64,000 bases of DNA from Paramacrobiotus metropolitanus. Lineage: Eukaryota; Tardigrada; Eutardigrada; Parachela; Macrobiotidae. Of this stretch, positions 23,201-35,395 are shown piece by piece. Every line of letters begins with the position of its first letter. Positions within the stretch are counted from its first letter, which is position 1. Made by a program: the position numbers and the translations under genes. Where the stretch lies: the NCBI RefSeq assembly GCF_019649055.1, contig NW_026570335.1, positions 372,001-436,000 on the forward strand, read 5' to 3'. The notes under the pieces were generated by a model, which had not been told where the DNA came from, did not search any database, and worked only from the letters and a program-made list of their open reading frames with translations.

Positions 23201-26200
23201 GGCATACCGTTTGGTACTCTGTCATCCTACAAAAAAATGAAATTTTTCTGAGAGGGGAGCCGGTGACGGTGCCCTGGTTAGGTATTCTTCGCTGCTGCTC
23301 TTTCTTAGGTTGTTTTTTAGCTTTTCTTGAGAAATAACAAAAAATTAAGAAAACCGAAGAATAACCTAAGAAGCAAACCTAAGAAAACCTAAGAAACAAG
23401 TAAGAGGTAAGCCTAAGAAACATCCGAAAACGGAAAAACACATGAGAAAATCAAAAGAATTAAGAAAATTGTGTTTTTACCTTACTACTACCATAGCGGC
23501 TAAATTTTGGATTATCTCTCAAGAAAAACTAAGAAATAACCTAAGAAAGAGCAGAAGAAACCATAAAAAACCTAAGAAAACTAATGAAACTAAGTAAAAG
23601 AATAACTTAGAAATACCCGGCTTTTTACTTCTTTCTGAATTTTTTAGATGATTTATATAGAGATTATCGCTGTATGCACAACCATCTCATTTCTAGATTC
23701 CGGCATTTGCCACGTTTTATCGCTTGCCAGAACGCGAGTGGCAACAGTTGCCAGTGGCAAGTGCCACTGCCACCTTCTATCCCCTGCCGTTTTATTCTTA
23801 GGTTTCTGTAGATCGCCTCGTTCATTACTGATGCTAACACCGACGTCGTTTTTCTAGAATCAGTTTTCCGAATTGTGATTTGTCACATTCACTACATGCA
23901 CTGAGGACATTATGACATATCAAATCTTTCGAGCGAGTCTAGCTTACTGCAAGATCAATGTTACGTATAATGCAGGGCGCTGACTGTGGCTTGTCTTTCA
24001 CCGGCTTAGCCACGTTAGCATCAGTAAGAACCTGGGAGATCTGCCGGTGTTGTTAACTCGTTACCGCACCTTTCAGTTAAAAACACAAGGAGTATGCATC
24101 GTGTAAAAGTGCTGTGTACACTAAGGTTGCCGCACATGACTATATTACTGTACCAAATGCTGTCTGTTTAGGTTCTTCTCAGACAATCTCCGTGTAGCAC
24201 CGAACCTCAGGTCAAGGTGATTTCAAAAATACTGGGACCAATCACTACAAAATTTGTTTGTTTCACTAACACTCGCAGGCAAAACTTGTGATCTCATTCT
24301 TGGTTCAGTATGTAGAAATGTGGTGAAAAATACAGAGCGCTTACTTGACCGCTAGAGAGCGCAGCACCAATAATAATCAATAGTATTCGTCAAATTTTGC
24401 TACCTAATAAATCTGTCCACTTATAGCTTTGATACACGTACTTCAAATTTTTAGCATGATTATTATTTTTCTAAGCTTAGTAACTAGGCACTAAGCACTA
24501 ACTGCCAGCCCGCAACCAATCAGCGGTAACTGCTACATGATGCACGAGTATTACACAAACCTTTCGCACTCTTCGCCACACTCGACGCTATGGACATCTT
24601 AGAGGGCCGTTTCGGTGCAACCGGCTTTGGTGTTGGCTCTGCATCAGATTCCGCGCTGTCCGATCCATCCATTGCCGTATAACTCATTACTTTCTTGGCT
24701 ACAACTTGTGCCTGTCGCTGGGAAGCCGTCAGTTTCTGTGAACGTCTGCGAACGTCCTCGTCTTCCTCTTCAGACTCCAGATTCTCCTCACTTCCACGTC
24801 GATCCTTACGTTTACCACGAGCAGACGTCTTCTTCGCTAAAAGAACGAGTTCAGGAGATTTTAGTTATCTGCCCTGCTCGTTTCAGTGCGTCAACTGACC
24901 ATTTTCGGCTGTCTTCCCCGCTCCTGGTGGGCGACCTCGTCCTCGTTTTACTGCCGCTGGAGCATCTGTCAGATTTACAGCAATGTTTGTGAATTCGGTG
25001 AGTATCACTATCTACTGTACAATCTGGATAAATGATGCTAAAAACATGCCTTGTTTTTCCTGCGCTAATTCCTTTCTCACTTTGATTCGAATGATTTCAT
25101 GCTCTACAAACGAATGCCAGTCTGGGGTGAACCCAGTGCGAAATAACTTGACGAGAGCCGGGCACCATTGTTGCTCTTTCATTTTAGTTTCATCGCAGAA
25201 TCCGTGCAGCTTGTAAAACGACCCGCTCTCTGTACAGCATCAAGCACCAAAAACTTTGAAAGCCAGACAAATATGCACAAGCAACTATACAGCTTAGGCA
25301 TCGCTAATAAATCTAGGTTTATACAATCACAGCACTTACCAGTCATCACAAGTAGGTTGGTCACTCTTTCCTTAACTCGCCCTATTATGACTTCCTCGCT
25401 GGTTTCAACGTTCAATCCACGTAGACGAGGCAGTTTGTTGTAATCCGTGATTTCAAGGTACCAGTTGCGAATAGCCGCCTTATGCGGAATGTCGCCCTCG
25501 ATTTTCTCGGAGTTAAATATGGAATAGAAGTCGTATTCATGCTTCGGCATAAACGTCCGTTTTCCTGCACCCGTGAGCCGAGATCTCCGCGATGGCTTAG
25601 TGACCTTGCGTGCCGGTTTTCCGCGGTGAACTGCTTTCTCCTCCAATGAGCTTGTTGAGCGGGACACCGATGCACCCGGGTCGCCGTCTTCGTCATCACT
25701 GTCCCCAGGGATCGGGGTCATCGGTCGCGGTGGTGGCTTTTCTCCCAGAAACTCTGGCGTAACCATACGCTCGCAAACACTGCTGACGTGGCTGGGCGAG
25801 CGCTCTGGTGTAGAATACGTTTCCGGGGACATAGAACGCTGCCGGTTCCTCATCGCACTAAAACAAGGCCCCATGTAGTCCGCTGCCGTACGTCGCACAC
25901 CTGTGCAACCAAAAAAGGAACGTAGAAAAAGTGACATACAACGCAGCGAAAGATCCTTGATTTGCGCACTGCTTGTCATTGCAATCAAAGTCAGAATTAC
26001 CCTATATGCGCAATATTTCATACGCAAAGAGTCGGCTGTTGCAATTAATCTGGCAGTCGGACTCAACCAGATCAACTGTATCAACCTTGCATGCAGAAGA
26101 GCATAAGGAACCTTCTCATTTCGTCTTCCTGTGTTTGCTTCATACCGCATAGGGTTTCTTATTACTTTTAGTACAAGCACTTTAACTTGATCAAATCTTA

Positions 26201-29200
26201 GCCTTCACAAATACGTTGAAGCAGCGGCAAAAACTGCCTATTTTGAGAACTCTGTATTTAGTATGCCTCGTAATTCGTTTCTTCATTTGATAGCTTCCTC
26301 TGTTTAGGCCTAAAGTCCGGTTTGCCAATCAAAACGTTTGCCTGCTTACGCGCCCTGTTATTTAAAAACCGGTTTTTTCTGCAATTAGATGTTACCGGCC
26401 GATTAACGTTTCGCAAATCAGCACGATATGTTTAGCGCTACAAGCGCGATAATTTTGCCGCAATGGATGCACAATGCACTGTAAATACACTCGCTGGATT
26501 GAAAACTGATAATTACCTCATAACAAAGCTAACGTTTTCCAAACACCGGCGTAACTGCGAAAGTGTCTGTGCGGAATCTGTTTTGCCGATTAAATCTCTC
26601 ATCAAATTTGCCGTCCCATTGCAAAAATCAAGTAGTTACGGTATAGGAATTTAATTTACAAATACACAGAATTTCTATGGAATTCCCACAAGTTAGTGCT
26701 AATTATGGTTGATACATAACAGACACTAGTCTAATTTCGTTCGAAAAACAATTATTGATCGATTCTAATGTACCACATTTTTTCGTGCTTCCGGAATAGC
26801 GTAGCGCGTATTTTTGCCTCCTTAGTCAAAGAGAACCGCTGACAGGGACAACGAGCAGCTGGCTCCGTTTTTCGCTTTTTATCAAAAATTCTTCAGTGGA
26901 TTCGATTGGCCAGTTTTAACGGCCGTTTATTAACACTGGAAAATTTAGCAGAAAGCAGTGACTGCGGAATGCGCAGGCGGCGTCGTAACTATCCTAGCTT
27001 GAACATCATTATGCACATTGTGCTGCACACGTAGAATTTCTAACTGCTAATATAGTTCTTTATTCAGGCAATAGCCAATTAAACGTAACAAAAAGCCTGC
27101 GCCGAAAGACACTAATTAAAAAGTTTGAATTTACACATTGAAAAAACAACCAAAGTCATTACTGTCACATCCAACTTTCGGTCGCGCGTTTAATGTACCC
27201 AAGACAGCAGCCGCATTTCCTTTTAACAACAGCGAGACTAAAACGTTGTCTAAGGAAAGCCGTAGATCGAGATTCCCCGGTCACATCGCGAATCTTCCTC
27301 CCGACAAAACGTATCATCTCAGCAAATTCCGAACCGAAAGTTCCAAGGGTTTCGACTGCGAGGGTGTAGAACAGATACCCCATATCCTCCAAAAATCCGT
27401 ACTTCCCGCGCTTAAAGTCTTCCGCCAGCCGTGCCACGTTACCTGACTTCTTTGAGCTGGCTTTTACGTGCGAGGTAGCCACGGTGTCCCAGCAGGTGGC
27501 GTCCCACACTACCGCCTTTCCGTCACGCACGGGTATCAGTGTCATGCCGTCCGGTCGCTTGTTATCCTTGTCTGACAATCCCGATGGCTCATTCTGACAG
27601 GGAAAGCCCGCCGTTTCCCAGCTGCGTTTAGCAATGTTGTTCAGTTCGAGATGCCGGGACCATCGTCCTTTGCTACTGGAACATGACAGCCCGTGGTGGC
27701 CGTTAGTTTCCACGTGGCTAGCACAATTGACACAGTCGTGCTCTTCAACCACAGGAAGTCCGAACCGTAATGCGACGCCAATTCTTACTTCATCGTCACG
27801 CAAGAATGTATGGAGACTTGGTGCAGGGAGAGCGTTGAGCCATGCCCCGGAATCACGATTCAAGGCGGCTAGCAGTACTGCTTTGTCCGTTTCATTGGTA
27901 GCGGCTAAACGCAGTGATGACACCACGTAATCGATTGCCGGACGGTCCCATGCAGTCTGAAACTTTCTGGCGCCGTCAATCGGAGGCTCACTTCTTGTTA
28001 GCGTTACCCATTGCTGAACGACAGGTGCTAGGTGTGCTTCGTTCGTTGACGGGTAGATGGAGGAGACCAGGCTGACCACTGAATACGCCGATGCCAGGAA
28101 GGCAGGAAAATGCTAATATTGCAGTTCTATCTTTCAGTTTGCCTTTTACCAAAGCAAAGCATGACAAATTGTCGATTTTCAGTAGTTACATCATTGTACG
28201 AACAGCTCATCGCCGATTTTAACTGAAAGTAAACCAACGCAGCTGGGCGATGCGATTAAATGCCATCGATCATTAATAGCGGCTAACAACACAACTATCA
28301 AAATATCACATAACATAACACAACTGTCGAATTTTTCAAAATGAAAGCAACGCGAAAACATGTATTACACGGGCGCTGTTGGTCGTGGTCAAGGTACCGT
28401 CGTGCCATAGACTGGACCGTCACTGGAGCGATGCCAGGCGCGAGCAGACGCAACGCGCATCTACTACTTTGTACTCTGTAGATATTAGCGGCTGTGAGCA
28501 CCTGTTCATTCGCAGAATCTGTTTCTCCGTGTTACGTGTACAGGTGCGGTAGTGTTGTCACATCGCGCACACACTGCACTCTGTAACTCTCTGCTGGACT
28601 AAAAGTTCTCAACGAGCAACTCACGATCATCTGATTCCGCTAGCGGTAGGTGATTACGCTAGATATTGATTACCTTTGCCTAGTTCAGCATTGCTTGCTG
28701 ACTAAATCGTGGGCGTAGCGAATATTCAACCGTCTGACCACACGCATCACCATAATTATACTGACAGTATCGTTTCCGAGGATATCTATGTACATTCTAC
28801 ACTGACTTACACCCATTTCTTCAGCGTATATGTTTGGTAGAACGCTTTATCCGTTTGCGTATTTAACCAACACAGCGAATGCTATGCCATGCTGAGCAAT
28901 ACTTCTGTCTATGACGACTGTTCAATCAGTCATATACACAAAGTATTCTCGTTACAAACGGCTTCAGACTTTCAGTGTATGAAATTATCAATGTGACCGG
29001 TTCGATGACACAACATGCGGAACACTGGAACGGCCTCTACTCTATCGAATCAATCCAAAAGACCTTGGATTGATTCGAGAGTTCTTGTATCGCGTGGCGA
29101 TTGATTCTTGCATCGCGTGGCGTTCCGCTTTGCGCAACACGCTAGTCTAATTGTCGAGCCCTGAACGAGCCACCTTAAAGCACTTCCTTTCGCCTTCTGT

Positions 29201-30406
29201 TAGGTCAAGGAACACTGCGCCGCGTCAGAGGTACTTCAAAGGACGCAACCAGACCTCGTTAAATAGTTGCCAAAATCAAATTGTTTCCGGCTTCTCGCTA
29301 GTCGCTACTCTCACTCCATTTATTCTCAAAATTTTACGCTCATTACAGATCAAATGCCACAGCAATACTTTCACAATAATACTTAAAGAAATTCACGCTA
29401 ATGAAATATGTCAAATTAATGAAAAATAGCTAACCATAAAAATATTTGGTGAAAATATTCATTTCAGACAATTTTCAGTAGATAACAGATAAATCTCACC
29501 ATGCCGAAATAACTAACTAATAGCCAATAAATAAATGTTTGGGCTTTTCAGGATTTACTGAAGTCACTGAGTGCGGAACCGACACTTAGTCATGCAGCTA
29601 GTTAACGCAAAAAGTGCGTGAAGAGGTAGCGAAATGCATGCATTTGTGGTTGAAGGTCGCAGCACACAATTAACAAGGTGAACTTTGCTTAACGTCCTTT
29701 CTTCAGTCTCTTTTACGAGCTCTACATATAATTACCGAACGTTGGTTTCGCAACCGAGTGGGTGGCTGGCAATCTGGACAGCTCTTTGAATCTTCCTGGA
29801 CCTTCTTGACGCCCTCCGCCCGGCTGCAGACCGACAGAATTCGAAGGGGCGGCGGGGTCGGAGGTTCCCCGGGCGACGGCGGCTCCGGAATTTTTTTCCG
29901 GCGACTCTTCCACTGCGTCAACAGCCGATTCCTCGTCTCCACTCGGGGTACGATCCTTATCGGACGGTTCCGAATGGCTACTGACTTCCACGCTATCGTT
30001 TCCAGCGTTTGTTACCGGGACAGGCACTTGTTCCGGAATTTCAGGTGATGGTTCGTGTGCTGGTATTGCGGCTAACGAGAACAAAATCGTTCGTAGTATT
30101 TAAACTCGAATAGCAGAAACAAGCATGCTAAATCACACAAGTAAAACAATAAGTACTGTATTCACCTGCTTGTGGACCAGCAATTGCGAACTGCGCCGGT
30201 GCCGCTGCAGCATCATCCGGCACATTTGCGGCGGGCGGCGGGGAAACACTGGGTGCAGGTGATCTGAGTTTGTGCCCTTTTGGTATGTATCCCTTTATGC
30301 TCCAGAGGCGCAGGTTTTCTTGGTGCCGCTTCCTGTTATCCTTGTAATTCGCTCTTGACTTTTTTTTCATCACGGTCAACCTCCGTCCGTTTGGTATCCA
30401 CATTTT
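19283..30406 (-). CDS. KNL-2/M18BP1-like SANTA-domain chromatin protein, ~10 exons
   Basis: Proposed exons, 5' to 3' on the minus strand: 30406-30166, 30071-29736, 25900-25340, 25229-25050, 24965-24900, 24836-24561, 20254-20105, 19846-19739, 19685-19590 and 19527-19283. All have AG acceptors, and all donors are GT except one GC donor at 25049. All introns are phase 1, and every complete internal exon from the second onward is a multiple of three. The SANTA domain spans exons 3-4, an AT-hook is in exon 5, long charged disordered stretches follow, and a chromo-like domain ends at the stop at 19283. KNL-2/M18BP1 proteins load centromeric H3 in animals. Exons 1-2 and 7-10 are linked by inference: exon 2 has no stop and exon 3 no start, and likewise exons 6 and 7. 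Because the exons are symmetric 1-1, phase alone cannot prove linkage. The two long introns (3.8 and 4.3 kb) contain repeats. The true start codon may lie further upstream. Confidence 0.65.
21180..21345. repeat. Short tandem repeat, (C)GTTACGGAAGTT-type
   Basis: About six imperfect tandem units of 12-14 bases around TTCGTTACGGAAGTT between 21250 and 21335, preceded by GAGCGTAGCGAAG, a phrase also found in the 39.5-40.5 kb satellite. Confidence 0.7.
21651..21887. mobile_element. Foldback/MITE-like element (~235 bp)
   Basis: Left arm TGATTATATTTCAGCAAAAT continuing through AGAACCGGTTTTGGAG, and a right arm near 21838-21887 that is its reverse complement with a few mismatches. The spacer is unique. 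No coding capacity. Confidence 0.6.
23270..23590. repeat. Foldback with CCTAAGAAA-rich low-complexity core
   Basis: Bases 23280-23340 (CTGCTCTTTCTTAGGTT...) and 23513-23570 are inverted copies. Between them lies a degenerate array of CCTAAGAAA-like units. Looks like a hairpin-forming repeat, not coding. Confidence 0.6.
24561..24965 (-). CDS. AT-hook and charged-linker exons (5 and 6)
   Basis: Exon 24965-24900 encodes KRGRGRPPGAGK, a textbook AT-hook that would bind the DNA minor groove. Exon 24836-24561 encodes KKTSARGKRKDRRGSEENL, an acidic run (ESEEEDEDV), then RRRSQKLTASQRQAQ and a basic, serine-rich end that leads to a GTTTGT donor at 24560-24555. Both exons are flanked by phase-1 introns and are multiples of three. 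Such composition is typical of nuclear chromatin proteins. On the plus strand the same bases give a 125-codon ORF that I treat as a shadow. Confidence 0.65.
25050..25900 (-). CDS. SANTA-domain exons (3 and 4)
   Basis: Exon 25900-25340 follows a GGTTGCACAG acceptor and encodes serine/proline-rich disorder with an acidic patch (GDSDDEDGDPG) and a basic patch (KPARKVTKPSRRSR). The SANTA domain then begins at IRNWYLEI, continuing with LRGLNVE and IIGRVKERV. The donor GTAAGT at 25339 splices to 25229 and restores frame across the conserved TESGSFYKLHG. Exon 25229-25050 completes the domain with KLFRTGFTPDWHSFVE, the equivalent of the family's GFP..W end. The family pattern is a tryptophan in strand 1, sG.vY.L.G in the middle and GF...W at the end, all visible. 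The next donor is GC (CAAG|GCATGT), an uncommon but accepted GC-AG type. Confidence 0.75.
27054..28110 (-). mobile_element. 5'-truncated RLE non-LTR retrotransposon copy in an intron
   Basis: Flanked by the 9-bp direct repeat TGCTAATAT at 27045-27053 and 28111-28119. The minus-strand ORF 28079-27165 (304 codons) is intact over the C-terminal half of the element's protein: CVNCASHVETNGHHGLSC (zinc-knuckle-like), KRPDG, WDATCWDTVATSHV (restriction-like endonuclease motifs) and FLRQRFSLAVVKRKC near the end. The reverse-transcriptase domain is missing. It lies in the same orientation as the host gene, within its 3.8-kb intron. It is the best-preserved of the family's three clear C-terminal copies in the window. 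Confidence 0.85.
29736..30406 (-). CDS. 5' exons of the SANTA-protein gene (disordered N-terminus)
   Basis: Exon 30406-30166 has an acceptor-like TTATAG in front, but an ATG at 30403 could also be the start. It encodes a basic stretch (NRKRHQENLRLWSIKGYIPK), then a proline/alanine-rich linker, and ends at a GT donor (phase 1). An A8 run near 30360-30367 separates an upstream frame that also looks coding, so an indel there is possible. Exon 30071-29736 encodes an acidic/serine-rich disordered segment (SSHSEPSDKDRTPSGDEES) and ends at GGTAATT. Another frame running to a stop at 29703 (PEPPSPGEPPTPPP) is also open. I do not recognise a domain here. Assignment to the SANTA gene rests on strand, phase and lack of a stop. 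Confidence 0.5.
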
Positions 30407-33400
30407 CTATAAGAAAACCAAGCACACTAGAACCCGAAGTGGTTTAGCCATCTCGAAGGGAGCATTCTGACGTCGCATGATTATATATTTTATGTTTACC
30501 AATTCCGCACGTCACCATTACGAGATTACATTTCATTACGATAACGTTACAATAATATCCCTCAATAATCGAGCGCGGTCGCTGTTTTCGCTCATATATC
30601 GCGCATAATTAACAGCCACGCACTCCGCGACGACAGCTTCTTGCCTTGTTTTCGTTTAAAGAGAAACGTCAACCGGACACTACTGCCGAGTTTTGTTTTC
30701 GTAGCACAAACATCCTTCGTTTTTCTGTAATAACTCAAAATATTTACTAAAGGGTCACGTAAGCCCGACCCTGGAATGGGTTGCACGATTCAATTAAAAG
30801 CAACAATCACCATATCCGTTTTTTTGCTGCGGTACAGAACTTAAACTAACGAGATGCACGTTGACGTACACTGGAAAACAGGAGCGAAAAATCTTAACGA
30901 AATTTCTGTTACGAATACAGTCCAACCTACATCACACTGGGTTCTCCGAAAATAAAACGTCGTATAAATGCTTCAAGTCAAGCGACAATGACCTTAAACA
31001 TGTTCTGCACTGCATGTGCAGAGCAGTCAATTACCGTTACCGCTATAAAACAAAGCTTCAATGCGTCATTCTTCACTCTCTATGCATTTCTCTTTAACAT
31101 ACCGAACTTCCCGCTAAACAATTCGAGCACATTTTCTCACCAGAAGTTAAACAAAAAACTAGTAACACGAATTCCCGTCTAAATTTGGGCAGGCACGGAC
31201 AAGTTATTTTAGTGAACAGGCTTGCATGTTTAAAACAAGCGAAGCAAATTTCATAAGAATTGTTTAAATTTACATACACATACTTATTGTATCAGTTAGA
31301 TACGATACAGTCAAATCGTGTCCTGTATGACAACATGTGAAATACAGCTAATTAACGTTTTGTTTGGTCGAACAGTGTACTCGTACCACTTGACAGATCT
31401 GAGATCCCGCATGGATACAATCGTCAACCATGCAGAGTACACTGAGCAGCCAAACCGAGACTCTTTACATATACGGCTATCAATTATACCTAGCTACCAC
31501 TCTTTAAGTGTCTGCCACTCTGCTGCCTCGAAATGGGCTCTTGCCCTGAATGTGTGCGGACGCAAACCATTAAACCTTTAATCCCCAATTCGATGTCGCA
31601 CCAACGGAACGGTGGGACGACCTCGAGCAAAGAGAGTATCACAAACAAGCTAACGCATCTAGCGCTTCTTAATCACGCTCTCCGGATTATGAATCTAGCT
31701 TGGGTGAGTGGGCCCGTTAAAAGCCCACCCTTTCGCCTTCTTCACACTCAAAGGTTACTGCGCCGCCCTTCACCGTACTCTGTACACGGCAAACAATCCT
31801 CCTCAAATAACTGTCATAAACGGGCTGTTTCAGTTTCTTGGCTACTCCTCTCCAGAGTTGACGTCGAACGCAGAACAAAACCCATTAACAAAAGCCGTAA
31901 GACAACCAACGCCACCTTTTAAAATTAGTTTAAACCTTTCATAAAGGTGGCTTTCTGAGATGTTCTCGCCAAACTTTACAATGTTACAGTAAACACTGTA
32001 ACTACTACAAAACACTGCAGAGCAGCACAATGCTGTACGGCAATTCGACGGCAACTTGTTGGTTAAAACTAGGTCGAACAGAAACGACGAACCCATCACA
32101 AACTCAAGCCAGCGTTTTACTAGTCCGGCTTTCGTGTTTCTTAGGTATCATTCGGTTTTTTAGATTTTCTTTGGTTTGTTATGCTTTATTAGGATGTCTC
32201 GTGTGCTTTCTTTTTTATTTCCTCGTACATTCACAGTTCGACAGTTCCCCTTAGTTTTCTTAGTCGATGTCTTGTGACAATCGACACCATGCGATCGAGT
32301 TTATGGTGGTCGACAAAATAATACTCGACATAATTCGCCAAACCAAACTGCATGCCCGTGCATCTGCACGCTGACGTTGCCTGCGACTGTCGTTGTTGCA
32401 GCGGATACATATGGTTCGCAGACCATCAGGAGTGCCACATCGCGGCTAACAAACGGCATGTTTCTCAGTCTCGCTTCTTCTTCTTCAGCTGTCCGTAGTA
32501 ATCGAGCAGGCTTGCGAGAAGCCGTCGTTAAAAATTTAAAACATTGAACAACAAACCACTGCACGACGATCAAAAAGCCTGCTCGACAGTTAGCGCAGCC
32601 GCTTTCGCTGACGCCGACTCTTGTCATTGAGATCCGCTAACTAATACTTACAGGTTAAGTAAATTTAGAAAAAAAAATTATCAAAGCAGTTCAGTTGATG
32701 ATGCGGGTAGAAAACAGACGCTTCATAAAAATGTGAACAACGATAACTGTTCAGCTTACTCTAGAGATTGCTGGTGTGGAAGTAGTGAGAAGTAGATGGA
32801 TGATCCAGACGTGACAAGAACTCTACTTGTGATACCGTTCTCTGACAAGAGAAGGCGATAAACCGAAGGTGATCAAACAGAAGAGGATGGGATTGCTGAA
32901 GATCCGATGTTCCCGATGACAGTGGGATGTGAAGAGCTGCGCAGATCCAGCTGTCTGTGGGTTGCCGTTTTAGTTATTGCGGATTATTAGGGAGCTGAGA
33001 ACTAGGGAAGAGAACAAGGCTCCTCGTGCGACGCAGAATCAGAGACCGACGACGTACAAACAGACGGAATATGTGTAGCGGTAAAACTAATAAGATTTCA
33101 GCGATCTGCCTAGAGAGCGAGCTGGCACTGATGCGGCTCTTTACGGGGGTCCACTGCGAAACTCAGACGCACTGTTTCGCATGTAACGTTTGCGAATTGC
33201 GAGGTGATAATATGCATGCAGGATCGGGTGAGTCACGCGATGATGCAAGGCGGAAACTACACGAGTGGGCAAGCGGACTGGCCAGTTGGTGTAGAGCAGC
33301 GCAGTGGCAGTAGTACGTACTACGTACAACTGATAAGCATCAGCAACTGGAAGTACTTACGCTGGAGCAGCTGGCGCACTGTACTGATAGATGCTGGCAC

Positions 33401-35170
33401 AGCTGGATACGAGTGGAGCTGACAATCGCACCGAATAAGGCCGTGGACTACACAGTACACAGTACACGATGATGTAATGCGACTGTACCGTATGTACGGA
33501 TCACGCAGATTCACGCGGCTTATGTTAGTACAAATATTAAAATTAATATGTATCGACGACGCCCGCACGCTTATGTGAATACCTAATAAAATTCAATAGT
33601 ATGGAAGTGTCTGTTTCTTTTGCAATTTGTAACTGTAGCAAGAACAATATCGGCATGAATGGAAGCAAAATTCAACGATATTTCTCTCTGTAATACCCAC
33701 GTGCCGGTATGTTCATCATACATACGAGGGTACGTAAGCAGTAAACAGGGCAGTGGGCACGCTGTTATGCAGGTGGAGCGGTAGTTCTTAATTTTCCACA
33801 TCCTGCAAGATCTTCTTGATGATGTTCGTGTCCCTGGCACAAATAGCGAACAGAAACAGCGAATAATTTGGCGCGAATAGCGAACGAAACCTCCCGGGTA
33901 GACACTGCAGTTTCGTTCGCCCCCAATCCTCCACCCGCTGATCGCCGCGCCGCCGCTCGCATGAACCATAAAGCAATTGGCGCTTCTTGTTAGCAAAGTA
34001 CGTACTGCACCAGAATCATGTTGAATCATGTGTGCTGTGTGCATCCGACGGCATCATCCGCTAACAACATCCGCCAGGCGATTATGGTTAATCTTATTTA
34101 TCTACATTACGATTAAGCAGTGTGGCGTGGGGCGCCATAGTATCGAGCAAGAGAATTCGTAATTTTCGCTGCCGGAATGCACCGGCAGCCAAAATCACGA
34201 ATTCGCAATATTCCCTTTAATTTTGCCCATTAACTGCGTTTTTATGCCCATTGATTTTGTTCATCGGGTTCGGGCTGCCCACCAACGGTTGCATAAGGGT
34301 ATCAAGTTCCAACCGCGTTGCCAGGCCAAAATGGTCACGCCTTCAAGTATTCCCGACCGGTGCGAAGGGTCGTCGGTTGGCCAGCTCCTCCGTCTCGTCG
34401 ACGAGCCCCACGGTCGCAAGGCAGTGCAGGTTTTCATAAGTCAGTACGATCGCCGCTGATGCGCCTGGAAAGTGTTCGGCACAGCACCTCCACCTGAGTA
34501 CCGTACGTTAAGAAATTTAAAAGCGTCAAATTGAATGACCATGAACAGCAGCAGCTGCAAAGTGACAAAGGTATTCACATTTTTTTATGGTTTGTGCAAC
34601 CCTAATGGAAAAGGTGATGTCTTTCTATCGGTCACCACTACCAAATGCGCATGTACTCTTAGGTATTTGGAGCCGAAAGAAACAAATTAACTCTGTGCTT
34701 TGACTTAGCGACCAATTGCTCCGGTGAGTACGAACAGCCAGAAGGTGGTGCAAGGTGGTGGGAACAGCCGAGGCCGTAGCGAGGGGGTTGCGCACGGGCG
34801 CACGCACCCACTTCTAGGCTTCTTCTAAAATTATTTTGCGCCCGAAACTGGCGCGCGCGCGCGCAAAATTCATTGGGTTTTTTAAGGGCGCAGCGGGCGA
34901 AACTACCAGTGCGTACATGGCGCACGTGCGGTGCCGCGTTAAATTTGTGTGAAATTTTTGTAAATTTGGCAGTTCACCTTGACTTGTTGTCGGTCATAGC
35001 GAAGTCCGAGGGATGGGGAGGGGTGTGCAACGGGTGCAGGCCGAACTACAAACGGGCGCAGGTGGCGCAGCCAATTTGCGCATCCCCCATCCGCTGGACC
35101 TCACTGCGTGCCAGGAAACAGCCACGCCCTTAAAAGTTACGGCAAAGCGTACTGTAGCAGCTAGATAACT
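30407..35170. other. No recognisable gene
   Basis: Numerous 60-150-codon ORFs on both strands with no motif I can name. Bases 29155-29240 and 31690-31780 share a phrase around CTTTCGCCTTCT and CACTGCGCCGC, hinting at another diverged repeat. Bases 34780-35130 are GC-rich with a (GC)n run near 34850-34865. A minus-strand stretch at 33976-33788 (LFAICARDTNIIKKIL) has coding-like flavour but no identifiable partner exons. Confidence 0.4.
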
Positions 35171-35395
35171 TTACCCCGCTGGGTTTTGTGTGTAACTCAG
35201 TGAATGCGGATTTCGCACAGGCTGCTCCATGCTTCGTAACGTACACGATGCTCGGCAAAGGACAGGCAGCAGTCGGGGCTGACAGCGATACAAGGTCATA
35301 TAGCGCCTATTGTGTGTCGGGAAAACGATTTTTCCCCAGTCTGGTGCAATTAGATTTGCGCCTTGCCCGAGTACTTGTTGTAGAAAACCAATTGA

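Larger units (their letters stand above)
20367..24560. other. Large intron of the SANTA-protein gene (4.3 kb), repeat-laden
   Basis: Between exons ending at 24561 and starting at 20254. Contains short tandem repeats and two foldback elements (listed separately) and scattered ORFs below 100 codons with no recognisable domain. Further small exons may have been missed here. Confidence 0.45.

Noticed and set aside
24615-24992. 125-codon plus-strand ORF
   Set aside because: Antisense shadow of AT-hook and charged exons on the minus strand, which have proper splice sites and chromatin-protein composition.
27634-27930. 98-codon plus-strand ORF
   Set aside because: Antisense shadow of the retrotransposon endonuclease ORF.
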